DNA of 61,772 nucleotides from CAYNFS01 sp964396685. Its GTDB lineage: Bacteria; Patescibacteriota; Doudnabacteria; UBA920; 2-01-FULL-46-14. The position numbers were made by a program, and so were the translations under genes. The stretch is from the NCBI GenBank assembly GCA_964396685.1, contig CAYNFS010000006.1:1-61772 (forward strand). Direction: 5' to 3'. A model generated the notes under the pieces. The model was not told the origin of the DNA and made no database searches. It saw only the letters and a program-made list of their open reading frames with translations. Below are positions 1-5,899 of this stretch, in pieces; the first letter of the stretch is position 1, and every line of letters starts with the position of its first letter.

Positions 1-22
1 TTCCGCCGCCGCCGAATTTCGT
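1..22. repeat. Left arm of 22-bp inverted repeat
   Basis: Bases 1-22 are the exact reverse complement of 1973-1994. A small hairpin follows at once (23-39, arms atttcgc/gcgaaat). The arms bracket the HTH, GrpB and MDR genes. The arm starts at the first base of the window and may extend outward. Confidence 0.85.
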
Positions 23-139
23 ATTTCGCTTTGCGAAATGCGCCGCAAGAAAATACGGAGTTGTGTTTGTCCCGCCCGCCCGTGCGCACACAACATTTTT
101 ACTCCCTAAAAAATTGAATAAAGTCCTCATATCTGTTAG

Positions 140-145
140 TATAAT
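140..145 (+). promoter_or_regulatory. Probable -10 box of the HTH-GrpB-MDR operon
   Basis: A perfect TATAAT sits 41 bases before the ATG of the regulator gene. No -35 box is well placed: TTGAAT at 114-119 would need a 20-bp spacer. The promoter is therefore tentative. Confidence 0.4.
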
Positions 146-186
146 ACTGAAGTCAGAATATAGCAACAATTCTATGTTATCAAATT

Positions 187-387
187 ATGGAAAGTAATCA
201 ACTGGGACAAAAAATAAGAAAACTGCGCCAAAAGTTAGAGCTTTCGCAAGACGATTTTGCTCGGAAAGCAGACGTCCCTTACACTACCTTAACGAAAGTC
301 GAAACGGGCGTAATTAAAAAACCGTCAGTATTCGTTGTGAGCAAAATCGCGAAAGCTCTTAATGTTTCGATTGAAGATTTACTATGA
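187..387 (+). CDS. Small XRE-family helix-turn-helix regulator
   Basis: This 66-residue protein is a single Cro/C1-type DNA-binding domain with nothing attached. The helix-turn-helix lies at about residues 17-40 (LSQDDFARKADVPYTTLTKV) and the end, ALNVSIEDLL, is typical of the family. Such stand-alone domains usually bind an operator as dimers and often repress their own operon. The stop overlaps the next start in an ATGA, so it is translationally coupled to the GrpB-family gene. A TATAAT lies upstream at 140-145. Its target is unknown; autoregulation of this three-gene block is an inference. Confidence 0.85.
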   Translation: MESNQLGQKIRKLRQKLELSQDDFARKADVPYTTLTKVETGVIKKPSVFVVSKIAKALNVSIEDLL

Positions 388-920
388 TTGGTTTAAAACG
401 AGGAACAGTCAAACTTGTTCCGCACAATCCGAAATGGGCAGAACTTTTTGATGAGGAAAAACAACTCCTCAAAAAAACTTTTGGCGATACAATTCTTGCC
501 ATAGAGCATATTGGTAGCACCGCTATCCCTGGCATATCGGCAAAACCCATCATTGATATAAATGTTGGCGTTGAGTCGTTAGATGTTGCGCGGAGCATGA
601 AGGAAAAATTTGAGAAGTTGGGATATGAGCATCGGCCCTTTGCCCCTGGTAAGACAAAAGACGATTTGAAATGGCAAGAATTGTATGTTAAGGGGCCGGA
701 AGCAAAACGAACTCACCATGTCCACGTTACCGTGCTTGGAAATAATTATTGGAAAAACGATTTACTCTTTCGTGATTATCTTCGGAAAAATGCCAATCGT
801 GCAAAACAATATACCAATCTTAAACAAGTATTGGCTGAAAAGCACGCCGAGGATCGCGGGACGTATACAAAAAACAAAGAGCAGTTTATCAACGAAACTT
901 TGGAAATGGCAAAAAAGTAA
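384..920 (+). CDS. GrpB family (UPF0157) nucleotidyltransferase-fold protein
   Basis: The 178-residue protein matches the GrpB/UPF0157 family in length and motif. The signature HIGSTAIPG lies at residues 42-50 and is followed by KPIIDIN, with conserved H-V-H-V residues further on. The family has a nucleotidyltransferase-like fold and is found in CoaE fusions and as stand-alone proteins, but its substrate is not established. The start overlaps the stop of the HTH gene by four bases (ATGA), and the MDR gene begins four bases after its stop, so the three genes form a tight operon. The codon choice is A+T-richer than that of the ribosomal genes. Family call firm, function unknown. Confidence 0.85.
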   Translation: MIGLKRGTVKLVPHNPKWAELFDEEKQLLKKTFGDTILAIEHIGSTAIPGISAKPIIDINVGVESLDVARSMKEKFEKLGYEHRPFAPGKTKDDLKWQELYVKGPEAKRTHHVHVTVLGNNYWKNDLLFRDYLRKNANRAKQYTNLKQVLAEKHAEDRGTYTKNKEQFINETLEMAKK

Positions 921-924
921 TTTT

Positions 925-1950
925 ATGAAAGCAGTATTTTTTGAAAAACCAGGTGGGTTAGATGTTCTCCAATACGGTGAACTTGCTATTCCAAAACCCA
1001 AAAAGGGTGAAGCCCTTGTGCGAGTGAAAGCGGCTGGTCTGAATCGTCTTGATATTTGGTTACGAGAAGACAAAGAAAACGTCCGCAATATTCCCATGCC
1101 CCACATTTCCGGCTCGGATGCCTCCGGAGTCATTGAGGAAATAAACGGCGATAGCTCGTTGCGAGTCGGGCAAGAAGTAGTTTTGAATCCGGCTATTCCA
1201 TGCGGCACTTGTCCGCGCTGTAAAAATGGAGAGTCGTGCGAACTCGTCAAAATTTTCGGCGTTAAAAATCAAGGCAGTTACGCCGAATATATTACTGCGC
1301 CAATCTCGCAACTCTATCCAAAACCTCAAAACATTTCTTTTGTTGAAGCGGCGGCGTTTCCACTTACGTTTCTCACTGCTTGGCATATGCTCGTTGGGCG
1401 AGCAAATCTACAAAAAGGTGAAACAGTTTTTGTTTGGGGCGCGTCCGGCGGCTTAGGTTCGTCAGCTATTCAAGTAGCAAAATCTCTTGGCGCAAAAGTT
1501 ATCGCCGCCGCTAAATCCGAAGAAGACGCAGGGCAAATCCGCGAGATTGGCGCAGATGAAATTGTAATTTACACCAAAGGAAATGTTGAAAGTGCAGTAA
1601 AAAATCTGACAAGTAGTCTAGGCGTTGATGTAGTTTTTGAAAGTGTTGGCGAAAAGACATGGAGTACAACGCTTGCTATACTTCGCCCCTTCGGTCGTGT
1701 CGTCATCGCCGGAACAACAAGCGGCGATATGGGTACGCAAGATTTGAGCGATATTTATGTCCGCCAACTTTCGATTTTTGGAGCGAGAATGGGGACTAAA
1801 GAAGAATTTGAGAAAGTTTTAGAGCTTGTCGCGGCAGGAAAATTGAAACCGATTATTGATAAGACATTCCCGCTCCAAGACGCGGCCAAAGCGCAAGCGC
1901 GAATGGTCGAGGGTAAACATTTTGGTAAAATTGTGTTAGAAATACAATGA
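925..1950 (+). CDS. Zinc-binding MDR-family dehydrogenase / quinone oxidoreductase-like
   Basis: This is a 341-residue medium-chain dehydrogenase/reductase. The start at 925 (MKAVFFEKPGG) is the family start; the frame is open further upstream only as overlap with GrpB. The GroES-like half (about 1-125) has the structural-zinc cysteines CGTCPRCKNGESC. The Rossmann half has the NAD(P)-binding motif VWGASGGLGSSAIQVAK at about residue 170. The usual catalytic-zinc Cys and His positions are replaced (NRLDIW, GSDASG), as in quinone-oxidoreductase-like members, so it probably reduces a carbonyl or quinone with NADPH without a catalytic zinc. Third gene of the operon with the HTH and GrpB genes. The substrate cannot be told. 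Confidence 0.85.
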   Translation: MKAVFFEKPGGLDVLQYGELAIPKPKKGEALVRVKAAGLNRLDIWLREDKENVRNIPMPHISGSDASGVIEEINGDSSLRVGQEVVLNPAIPCGTCPRCKNGESCELVKIFGVKNQGSYAEYITAPISQLYPKPQNISFVEAAAFPLTFLTAWHMLVGRANLQKGETVFVWGASGGLGSSAIQVAKSLGAKVIAAAKSEEDAGQIREIGADEIVIYTKGNVESAVKNLTSSLGVDVVFESVGEKTWSTTLAILRPFGRVVIAGTTSGDMGTQDLSDIYVRQLSIFGARMGTKEEFEKVLELVAAGKLKPIIDKTFPLQDAAKAQARMVEGKHFGKIVLEIQ

Positions 1951-1958
1951 GCGGCGCG

Positions 1959-1971
1959 CCAGTTTCACTGG
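1959..1971. repeat. Small hairpin beside the right inverted-repeat arm
   Basis: The arms ccagt/actgg around ttc form a perfect hairpin just inside the right 22-bp arm. It mirrors the hairpin at 23-39 inside the left arm. It lies nine bases after the MDR stop. Confidence 0.6.
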
Positions 1972-1972
1972 C

Positions 1973-1994
1973 ACGAAATTCGGCGGCGGCGGAA
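1973..1994. repeat. Right arm of 22-bp inverted repeat
   Basis: Exact reverse complement of 1-22. Past it lie a second inverted repeat (gggcgggcaaaaa near 2013 pairing with tttttgcccgccc near 2050) and a hairpin gccgcgc/gcgcggc near 2090. The stretch 1995-2320 has no convincing gene; a 65-codon frame from 1947 is low-complexity and crosses the repeat arm. Confidence 0.85.
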
Positions 1995-2322
1995 AAATCG
2001 GAATCGGAAAGCGAGGGCGGGCAAAAATTCCTTCCCCCCAACCCCCTTCCTTTTTGCCCGCCCGAGCGTCAGGTTTCGTTCCTGCCGCGCTTCGCGCGGC
2101 AATCAGGGATTTTGTTCAAAAAAGGTTCGAGCGGCGTTCAGTAATTGCGATTTATTTTTGGCTTAGGTAAGCCATTTTTTGTTGAGACTCTGGACAAAAC
2201 CCCAAAAATTTGCTATAAATACATTTCAAAATTGCGAATGGCGGTTTTGGAAGTCCATCAGCAGAACATTGGCGGACTGAATTGAAATGGAGGATTTGTT
2301 CCTTGACAAAGCAAGAGAGAAG

Positions 2323-2380
2323 CTTACAGGAAAGCAATTTGCGCGCAAAATAATTTGTTTTCAAATTGCTTTTCTGTAAG
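2323..2380. repeat. Long hairpin, 19-bp stem with 20-nt loop
   Basis: Bases 2323-2341 pair with 2362-2380 over 19 positions with a single G-U-type mismatch, around a 20-base loop. A TTGACA lies at 2303-2308 but has no good -10 partner. From 2381 to 2593 the sequence turns G+C-rich and has short self-complementary pieces, including a perfect 12-bp palindrome at 2517-2528. No gene is visible there. It could be a structured RNA or the 5' region of the next gene. Confidence 0.6.
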
Positions 2381-2593
2381 ATGCGTCGGAAAGCCGGTCT
2401 ACGATACCCATTGGCCGTCAGGGTGACTCCGGAAAGCTAAATCCGGTTTTGGGCTCGGCATCGGGCAAACAAATGGCACTTCGACCGGGCGCGGTCAGAA
2501 AAAATACGCACTCCAGGCAACCGGTTGCTTTAGCGGACAATTGTATTTGGATTGTAAGCTGAAAGCAAAAGTTGTTTGGAAGTTAGGAGATGT

Positions 2594-3295
2594 ATGTTTT
2601 CAGTTAAATTCCACGTCAGTCTGGGCGTGGTTGGGATAGAGGGCAACACCGCCGTGTCCGAACGGCGGCGGCTGGGGCTCGCGGACGGGCCCGCGATTTG
2701 GTTTAACGGGAGTACCGTAATCAACGGAATCCCGTATCAGGAAGTGGCGGGCTTCCCAGAGTTCGACAAATCCGCTTGCCCCACGTTCTGCATTCCCGGC
2801 CTTGATCTTCTGACGGCCGACGACGTGGAAGAGCGGGAAACTGGCTGCTGGAGTTACGGGCAGCCGGACCATGCCCTGAATCTTGTCGTAAAGAGGGATT
2901 TATCTCCCTCAAGGGCTGTCGGGATAATCAGAGCCCTCAAAGCTCAAAAAGCCGAGGCCGAGGAGCGCCGCCGTCAGCAAGAGGAAGAGGCCCGGCGCAA
3001 GGAGGTCGTCGAAAACCTCCGTGCCCAGGTGGCAGCGAAGCAGGATGAGGCCAAGCAGTTGGGCGATGAGTTGTCAGAGCAGAATGCACTCGTCGCTAGC
3101 TTGAGGACCGACCTCTATTCCCTTTACAACCAGGTCTCTGCCCTCGGGACGGCCAAGGCCGAGGCCGAGGCCGAGCTGGCCAGCGTCAAGGCCTCGGTGG
3201 CCGCGGCCGCCGAGGAGATCGACAGGACGCGGCGGTTTTTCAAGAGCCGCGTACTCGCGGGAATCCGCATCACCCTCGAGCGGATTTCCCAGTAG
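2594..3295 (+). CDS. Coiled-coil protein of unknown function
   Basis: The 233-residue protein is not recognised. The start at 2594 (MFSVKFHV) is chosen because AGGAG at 2585-2589 is well spaced before it; an ATG 18 bases upstream is open but lies before that site. Residues 1 to about 105 are a globular part with Cys and Gly residues. About 115-215 form a long charged coiled coil (EAEERRRQQEEEARRKEVVE and Ala/Glu-rich repeats). The end is basic. No signal peptide is evident. It is much richer in G+C than its neighbours, with many GCC/GAG/CGG codons, like the genes at 27613-29313, which suggests a separate origin. It stands alone between non-coding stretches. Confidence 0.75.
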   Translation: MFSVKFHVSLGVVGIEGNTAVSERRRLGLADGPAIWFNGSTVINGIPYQEVAGFPEFDKSACPTFCIPGLDLLTADDVEERETGCWSYGQPDHALNLVVKRDLSPSRAVGIIRALKAQKAEAEERRRQQEEEARRKEVVENLRAQVAAKQDEAKQLGDELSEQNALVASLRTDLYSLYNQVSALGTAKAEAEAELASVKASVAAAAEEIDRTRRFFKSRVLAGIRITLERISQ

Positions 3296-3485
3296 GAAGT
3301 CGAGCTAACGGCGGCTCAAGTAAGAATAAAAACAGCCGCATCTCTCTTGTACTTGTAGTTTTGTCAGCACTCGAGCGCGATGGTATGCATGCACTTTGCA
3401 ACCACCGCGCTTTTTTTCAATTCGACCTTTTTTGTGATATTATTACTTTATCGGAATTTACCAACGATTAATCTAAAATTTTTGA

Positions 3486-3520
3486 GATTGCTTCTCTGCC
3501 TGCGGCGGATCGCAATGACA
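3486..3520. repeat. Dispersed palindromic repeat, 'gattgcttc...cgcaatgaca' family
   Basis: The element has arms gattgc and gcaat around a G+C-rich centre. The same family occurs at 23414-23466 and inside recJ at 58290-58358. The rest of 3296-3576 shows no gene or other clear signal. Confidence 0.7.
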
Positions 3521-3576
3521 ATTCTTGAATAGTTCTCTCAAAAGAGACTCGATCTGGGTAAGCATATTCCAGAAGG

Positions 3577-3598
3577 AAAAACCGCCCTTTCAGGCGGT
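3577..3598 (-). terminator. Rho-independent terminator of rpmB
   Basis: Read on the minus strand, the stem ACCGCC/GGCGGT (3581-3598) is followed by a run of T. It lies five bases after the bL28 stop and has the right orientation. Confidence 0.8.
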
Positions 3599-3603
3599 GA
3601 TTT

Positions 3604-3810
3604 CTAGACCATTTGCGGTATTTTGATTTTGCCCCGGCTTATTGACTTGATACACTTAGTGCAGGCGCGGACACGTCGGCCGGATGAAACAGTAAGCCAT
3701 TGCAAATTCGGTTGCAGGCGTCTCAAGGTTGCCTGCATGGAATGAGAGCGGGAAAAAGCCCGCCGGTATCCCTTACCGCAGATTGCACAGACTTTGGAGG
3801 GAGTAATCAT
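3604..3810 (-). CDS. rpmB: Large ribosomal subunit protein bL28
   Basis: The 68-residue product matches bL28, a small basic protein of the 50S subunit. It begins MITPSKVCAICGKG and carries two CxxC pairs (CAIC near the N-terminus, CTKC near residue 52), so it is the zinc-binding form. The ATG at 3810 is chosen because the open frame further upstream (to 4002) runs through an A+T-rich dispersed repeat with no ribosomal homology. It is transcribed alone on the minus strand, with a terminator right after it, and diverges from the M50 protease gene. Confidence 0.93.
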   Translation of the reverse strand: MITPSKVCAICGKGYRRAFSRSHSMQATLRRLQPNLQWLTVSSGRRVRACTKCIKSISRGKIKIPQMV

Positions 3811-3851
3811 ACTTTCAAAGTCTAACCAAGAATAAATGTTTTGTAAAGAGC

Positions 3852-3960
3852 TTGGCGTAAAATTAAAATGTAAAATGCAAAAATCAAAATGACAAATTAA
3901 AATCTTAAAATTTTCAAACTTTGCATTGTCATTTTGCATTTTGATATTTGAACTTTGAAT
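3852..3960. repeat. A+T-rich dispersed palindromic repeat
   Basis: The stretch alternates aaaatgcaaaaatcaaaatg-like words with their complements around aaaatcttaaaatttt. The same wording recurs at 8030-8062, 13164-13262 and 59446-59548. It fills the gap between divergent rpmB and the M50 gene. Confidence 0.7.
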
Positions 3961-3967
3961 TATTGTC

Positions 3968-4594
3968 ATGGATCTTGGTTCAATAATAATCACTCTGATC
4001 ATCTTGCTTTTCTCCGTGGTTTTGCACGAGCTTTCGCACGGAGTCGTGGCGGATAAACTGGGGGATCATACGGCGCGTTTGAGCGGTCGTTTGACGCTTA
4101 ATCCCTTGCCTCATCTTGACCTTTTTGGTTCTATCCTCCTGCCGCTTTTTTTGTTTTTGGTCAATTCGCCGATCTTGTTCGGCGCGGCCAAGCCCGTGCC
4201 GGTCAATTTTTTTAACTTGCGAAATCCCAAGCGCGATATGGCGCTGGTTTCTCTGGCCGGTCCGGGGACGAACTTTATTTTAGCTTTGGCTTTTGCTATC
4301 CCGATCAGGCTTGGTTTGATTGGACCAGGCATTCCGGGATACGAAATACTGCTTCAAGCGACTTTGCTAAATCTGGGCCTGGGCCTTTTCAACCTTTTGC
4401 CGATTCCGCCTTTGGACGGCTCAAAAGTTTTCGCGAGCTTTTTTTCGGACGACATGATGTACCGGATTTTGTCGCTGGAACGCTTCGGCTTTTTGCTGAT
4501 CATCCTGTTTCTTTATACCGGCATAGTACACGCGATTCTGATCCCGATTCTCATATTTTTGTCTAAGATTTACCTCGGATTCTCAATCATTTAG
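3968..4594 (+). CDS. Site-2-protease-like M50 family membrane metallopeptidase
   Basis: The 208-residue integral membrane protein belongs to the short M50 peptidases without a PDZ domain. The zinc motif HELSH is at residues 20-24 in the first membrane helix. The second metal motif, LLPIPPLDGSK, lies at about residues 142-152 and supplies the Asp ligand. Several hydrophobic helices follow. Such enzymes cut transmembrane segments, for instance of anti-sigma factors, but the substrate here is unknown. No clear Shine-Dalgarno sequence precedes the ATG. The gene lies between the divergent rpmB gene and the str operon promoter. Confidence 0.9.
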   Translation: MDLGSIIITLIILLFSVVLHELSHGVVADKLGDHTARLSGRLTLNPLPHLDLFGSILLPLFLFLVNSPILFGAAKPVPVNFFNLRNPKRDMALVSLAGPGTNFILALAFAIPIRLGLIGPGIPGYEILLQATLLNLGLGLFNLLPIPPLDGSKVFASFFSDDMMYRILSLERFGFLLIILFLYTGIVHAILIPILIFLSKIYLGFSII

Positions 4595-4599
4595 GCAGT

Positions 4600-4628
4600 T
4601 TGACTTTGCTTTGTCAGTCAATTATAAT
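4600..4628 (+). promoter_or_regulatory. Promoter of the str operon
   Basis: TTGACT at 4600-4605 and TATAAT at 4623-4628 are 17 bp apart. Transcription would start near 4635, leaving a leader of about 270 bases before rpsL. Confidence 0.8.
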
Positions 4629-4634
4629 ATAGAA

Positions 4635-4819
4635 AATCAAGAAGAAACCTCTCCGGCGCGCAGGTCGGAGACATTACAGACTTTAAGGGTTGTTGAGTGT
4701 AGGAAATTCACTCTTTAAGGTTTCGGGAGAGTACTGCCTCAACAAGCCCCGGTAGTAGTCCGCCGTTGGCGGACACTACGGGGTAGACAAAAACCCTCTG
4801 TTTTGCTCGGGGATTTTTT
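4635..4819 (+). promoter_or_regulatory. Structured 5' leader of rpsL with terminator-like hairpin
   Basis: The leader can fold as an outer stem (4687-4697 with 4738-4749), a strong hairpin at 4747-4783 (gtccgcc/ggcggac plus an outer ccccg/gggg), and a hairpin with flanking A and T tracts at 4789-4819 that looks like an intrinsic terminator. A short inner stem gagtg/cactc (4695-4699 with 4709-4713) competes with the outer stem. This suggests attenuation of the str operon, but no known riboswitch or leader family was recognised. The rest up to 4902 is A+T-rich with no further signal. Confidence 0.5.
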
Positions 4820-4902
4820 GTTAAGCGTAAGGTGCAGAACGAAAAACGCAAAATAAATGAATTTTCTTTTACACTTTTCGCTTTAAACTTTTCGCTTGAA
4901 AC

Positions 4903-5319
4903 ATGCCGACGATCAATCAATTAGTCAGAAGGCCGAGAATGGTGCAAAAAGCCAAGTCAAAAAGCTTGGCGCTGCAGCGCGCTTTCAATTTGCTCAAAAA
5001 CCGCCCCGTGGTTCTCCCCAAAGGCTCGCCATTTAAACGCGGCGTATGCATCAAGGTTTATACGGTTACTCCCAGAAAACCAAACTCCGCCATACGAAAA
5101 GTCGCAAAAGTCAGGCTTACCAACGGTCATGAAGTGATTGCTTACATTCCCGGCATCGGACACAATTTACAGGAACACGCCGTGGTGATGATTCGCGGAG
5201 GAAGAGTAAAAGATTTGCCGGGAGTTCGTTACCACATTGTGCGGGGCAAGCTGGATGCGGCCGGCGTTGAGGGTCGAAAACGCGGAAGAAGCAAGTATGG
5301 CGCAAAAATGCCAAAATAG
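4903..5319 (+). CDS. rpsL: Small ribosomal subunit protein uS12
   Basis: The 138-residue protein is uS12, which helps decoding in the 30S A site. The start MPTINQLVRRPR and the block TPRKPNSAIRKVAKVRL are diagnostic. The second conserved loop, GHNLQEHAVVMIRGGRVKDLPGVRYH, contains the Asp that is often methylthiolated. In many bacteria streptomycin resistance maps to the Lys in PKKPNSA; here that segment reads PRKPNSA. It is slightly longer than the E. coli protein (124), mainly because of an insertion near residues 25-35, as in Gram-positive uS12. First gene of the str operon, behind a structured leader. Confidence 0.98.
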   Translation: MPTINQLVRRPRMVQKAKSKSLALQRAFNLLKNRPVVLPKGSPFKRGVCIKVYTVTPRKPNSAIRKVAKVRLTNGHEVIAYIPGIGHNLQEHAVVMIRGGRVKDLPGVRYHIVRGKLDAAGVEGRKRGRSKYGAKMPK

Positions 5320-5324
5320 CGATC

Positions 5325-5405
5325 CCAATCTACGAATGACATCCGAATTATCCTAATATATTCGGAACATTCGGATGTAGATTAGGATCATTCGGATCGC
5401 ATTAA
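5325..5405. repeat. Dispersed palindromic repeat, 'catccgaat...attcggat' family
   Basis: The gap between rpsL and rpsG contains paired words catccgaat, cattcggatg, aatctac and gtagatt, so it can fold on itself. Related sequence fills 19500-19640 and 47578-47650. Confidence 0.65.
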
Positions 5406-5409
5406 AACA

Positions 5410-5895
5410 ATGCCGAGAAAATCACGAACTTATAAAAAGCACAAAATAGCGCCTGACCCAAAGTACAACAACGTCAAGGTCGCGAAATTTATAAACCATG
5501 TCATGCGGAATGGCAAAAAATCAGTGGCGCAAAAGATTGTCTATCAGGCTTTTGAGCATATCAAAGAGACCATGAAAACCGAGCCGCGGCAGATTTTTGA
5601 CGCCGCTCTAAAAAATACAAGTCCGACTTTGGAAGTCAAAAGCCGGAGGATCGGGGGCGCTAATTACCAGGTGCCCATTGAGGTTATAGAGCCTCGGAAG
5701 ACGACGCTGGGGATGCGCTGGCTCATTGATGCGGCAAAATCCAAGAAAGGCAAGCCCATGCATTTGAAATTGGCCGAGGAAATCATGGCGGCATATAACA
5801 ACGAAGGAGCGGCCATCAAAAAGAAGCAGGATACGCACCGCATGGCCGAGGCCAACTGGGCATTCGCGCATTTTGCGAGATTTAGCAGGAAATAA
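5410..5895 (+). CDS. rpsG: Small ribosomal subunit protein uS7
   Basis: The 161-residue protein is uS7, which nucleates folding of the 16S rRNA 3' domain and lies near the E site. The start MPRKSRTYKKH, the block FINHVMRNGKKSVAQKIVYQAFE and the end HRMAEANWAFAHFARFSRK match the family, as does the length (usually about 156). It sits in the str operon between rpsL and fusA, with a palindromic repeat in the gap before it and only four bases before the EF-G start. Confidence 0.97.
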   Translation: MPRKSRTYKKHKIAPDPKYNNVKVAKFINHVMRNGKKSVAQKIVYQAFEHIKETMKTEPRQIFDAALKNTSPTLEVKSRRIGGANYQVPIEVIEPRKTTLGMRWLIDAAKSKKGKPMHLKLAEEIMAAYNNEGAAIKKKQDTHRMAEANWAFAHFARFSRK

Positions 5896-5899
5896 TTCC

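Noticed and set aside
1..150. Integron attC site at the left cassette edge
   Set aside because: Hairpins are present, but the RYYYAAC/GTTRRRY boxes could not be matched; only the inverted repeat is supported.
1947..2144. 65-codon open frame after the MDR gene
   Set aside because: It overlaps the MDR stop, runs through the right 22-bp repeat arm and two hairpins, and encodes a low-complexity peptide.
3811..4002. Longer start for bL28 (132 codons)
   Set aside because: The extra residues are the translation of an A+T-rich dispersed repeat; bL28 proteins begin at MITPSKVC.
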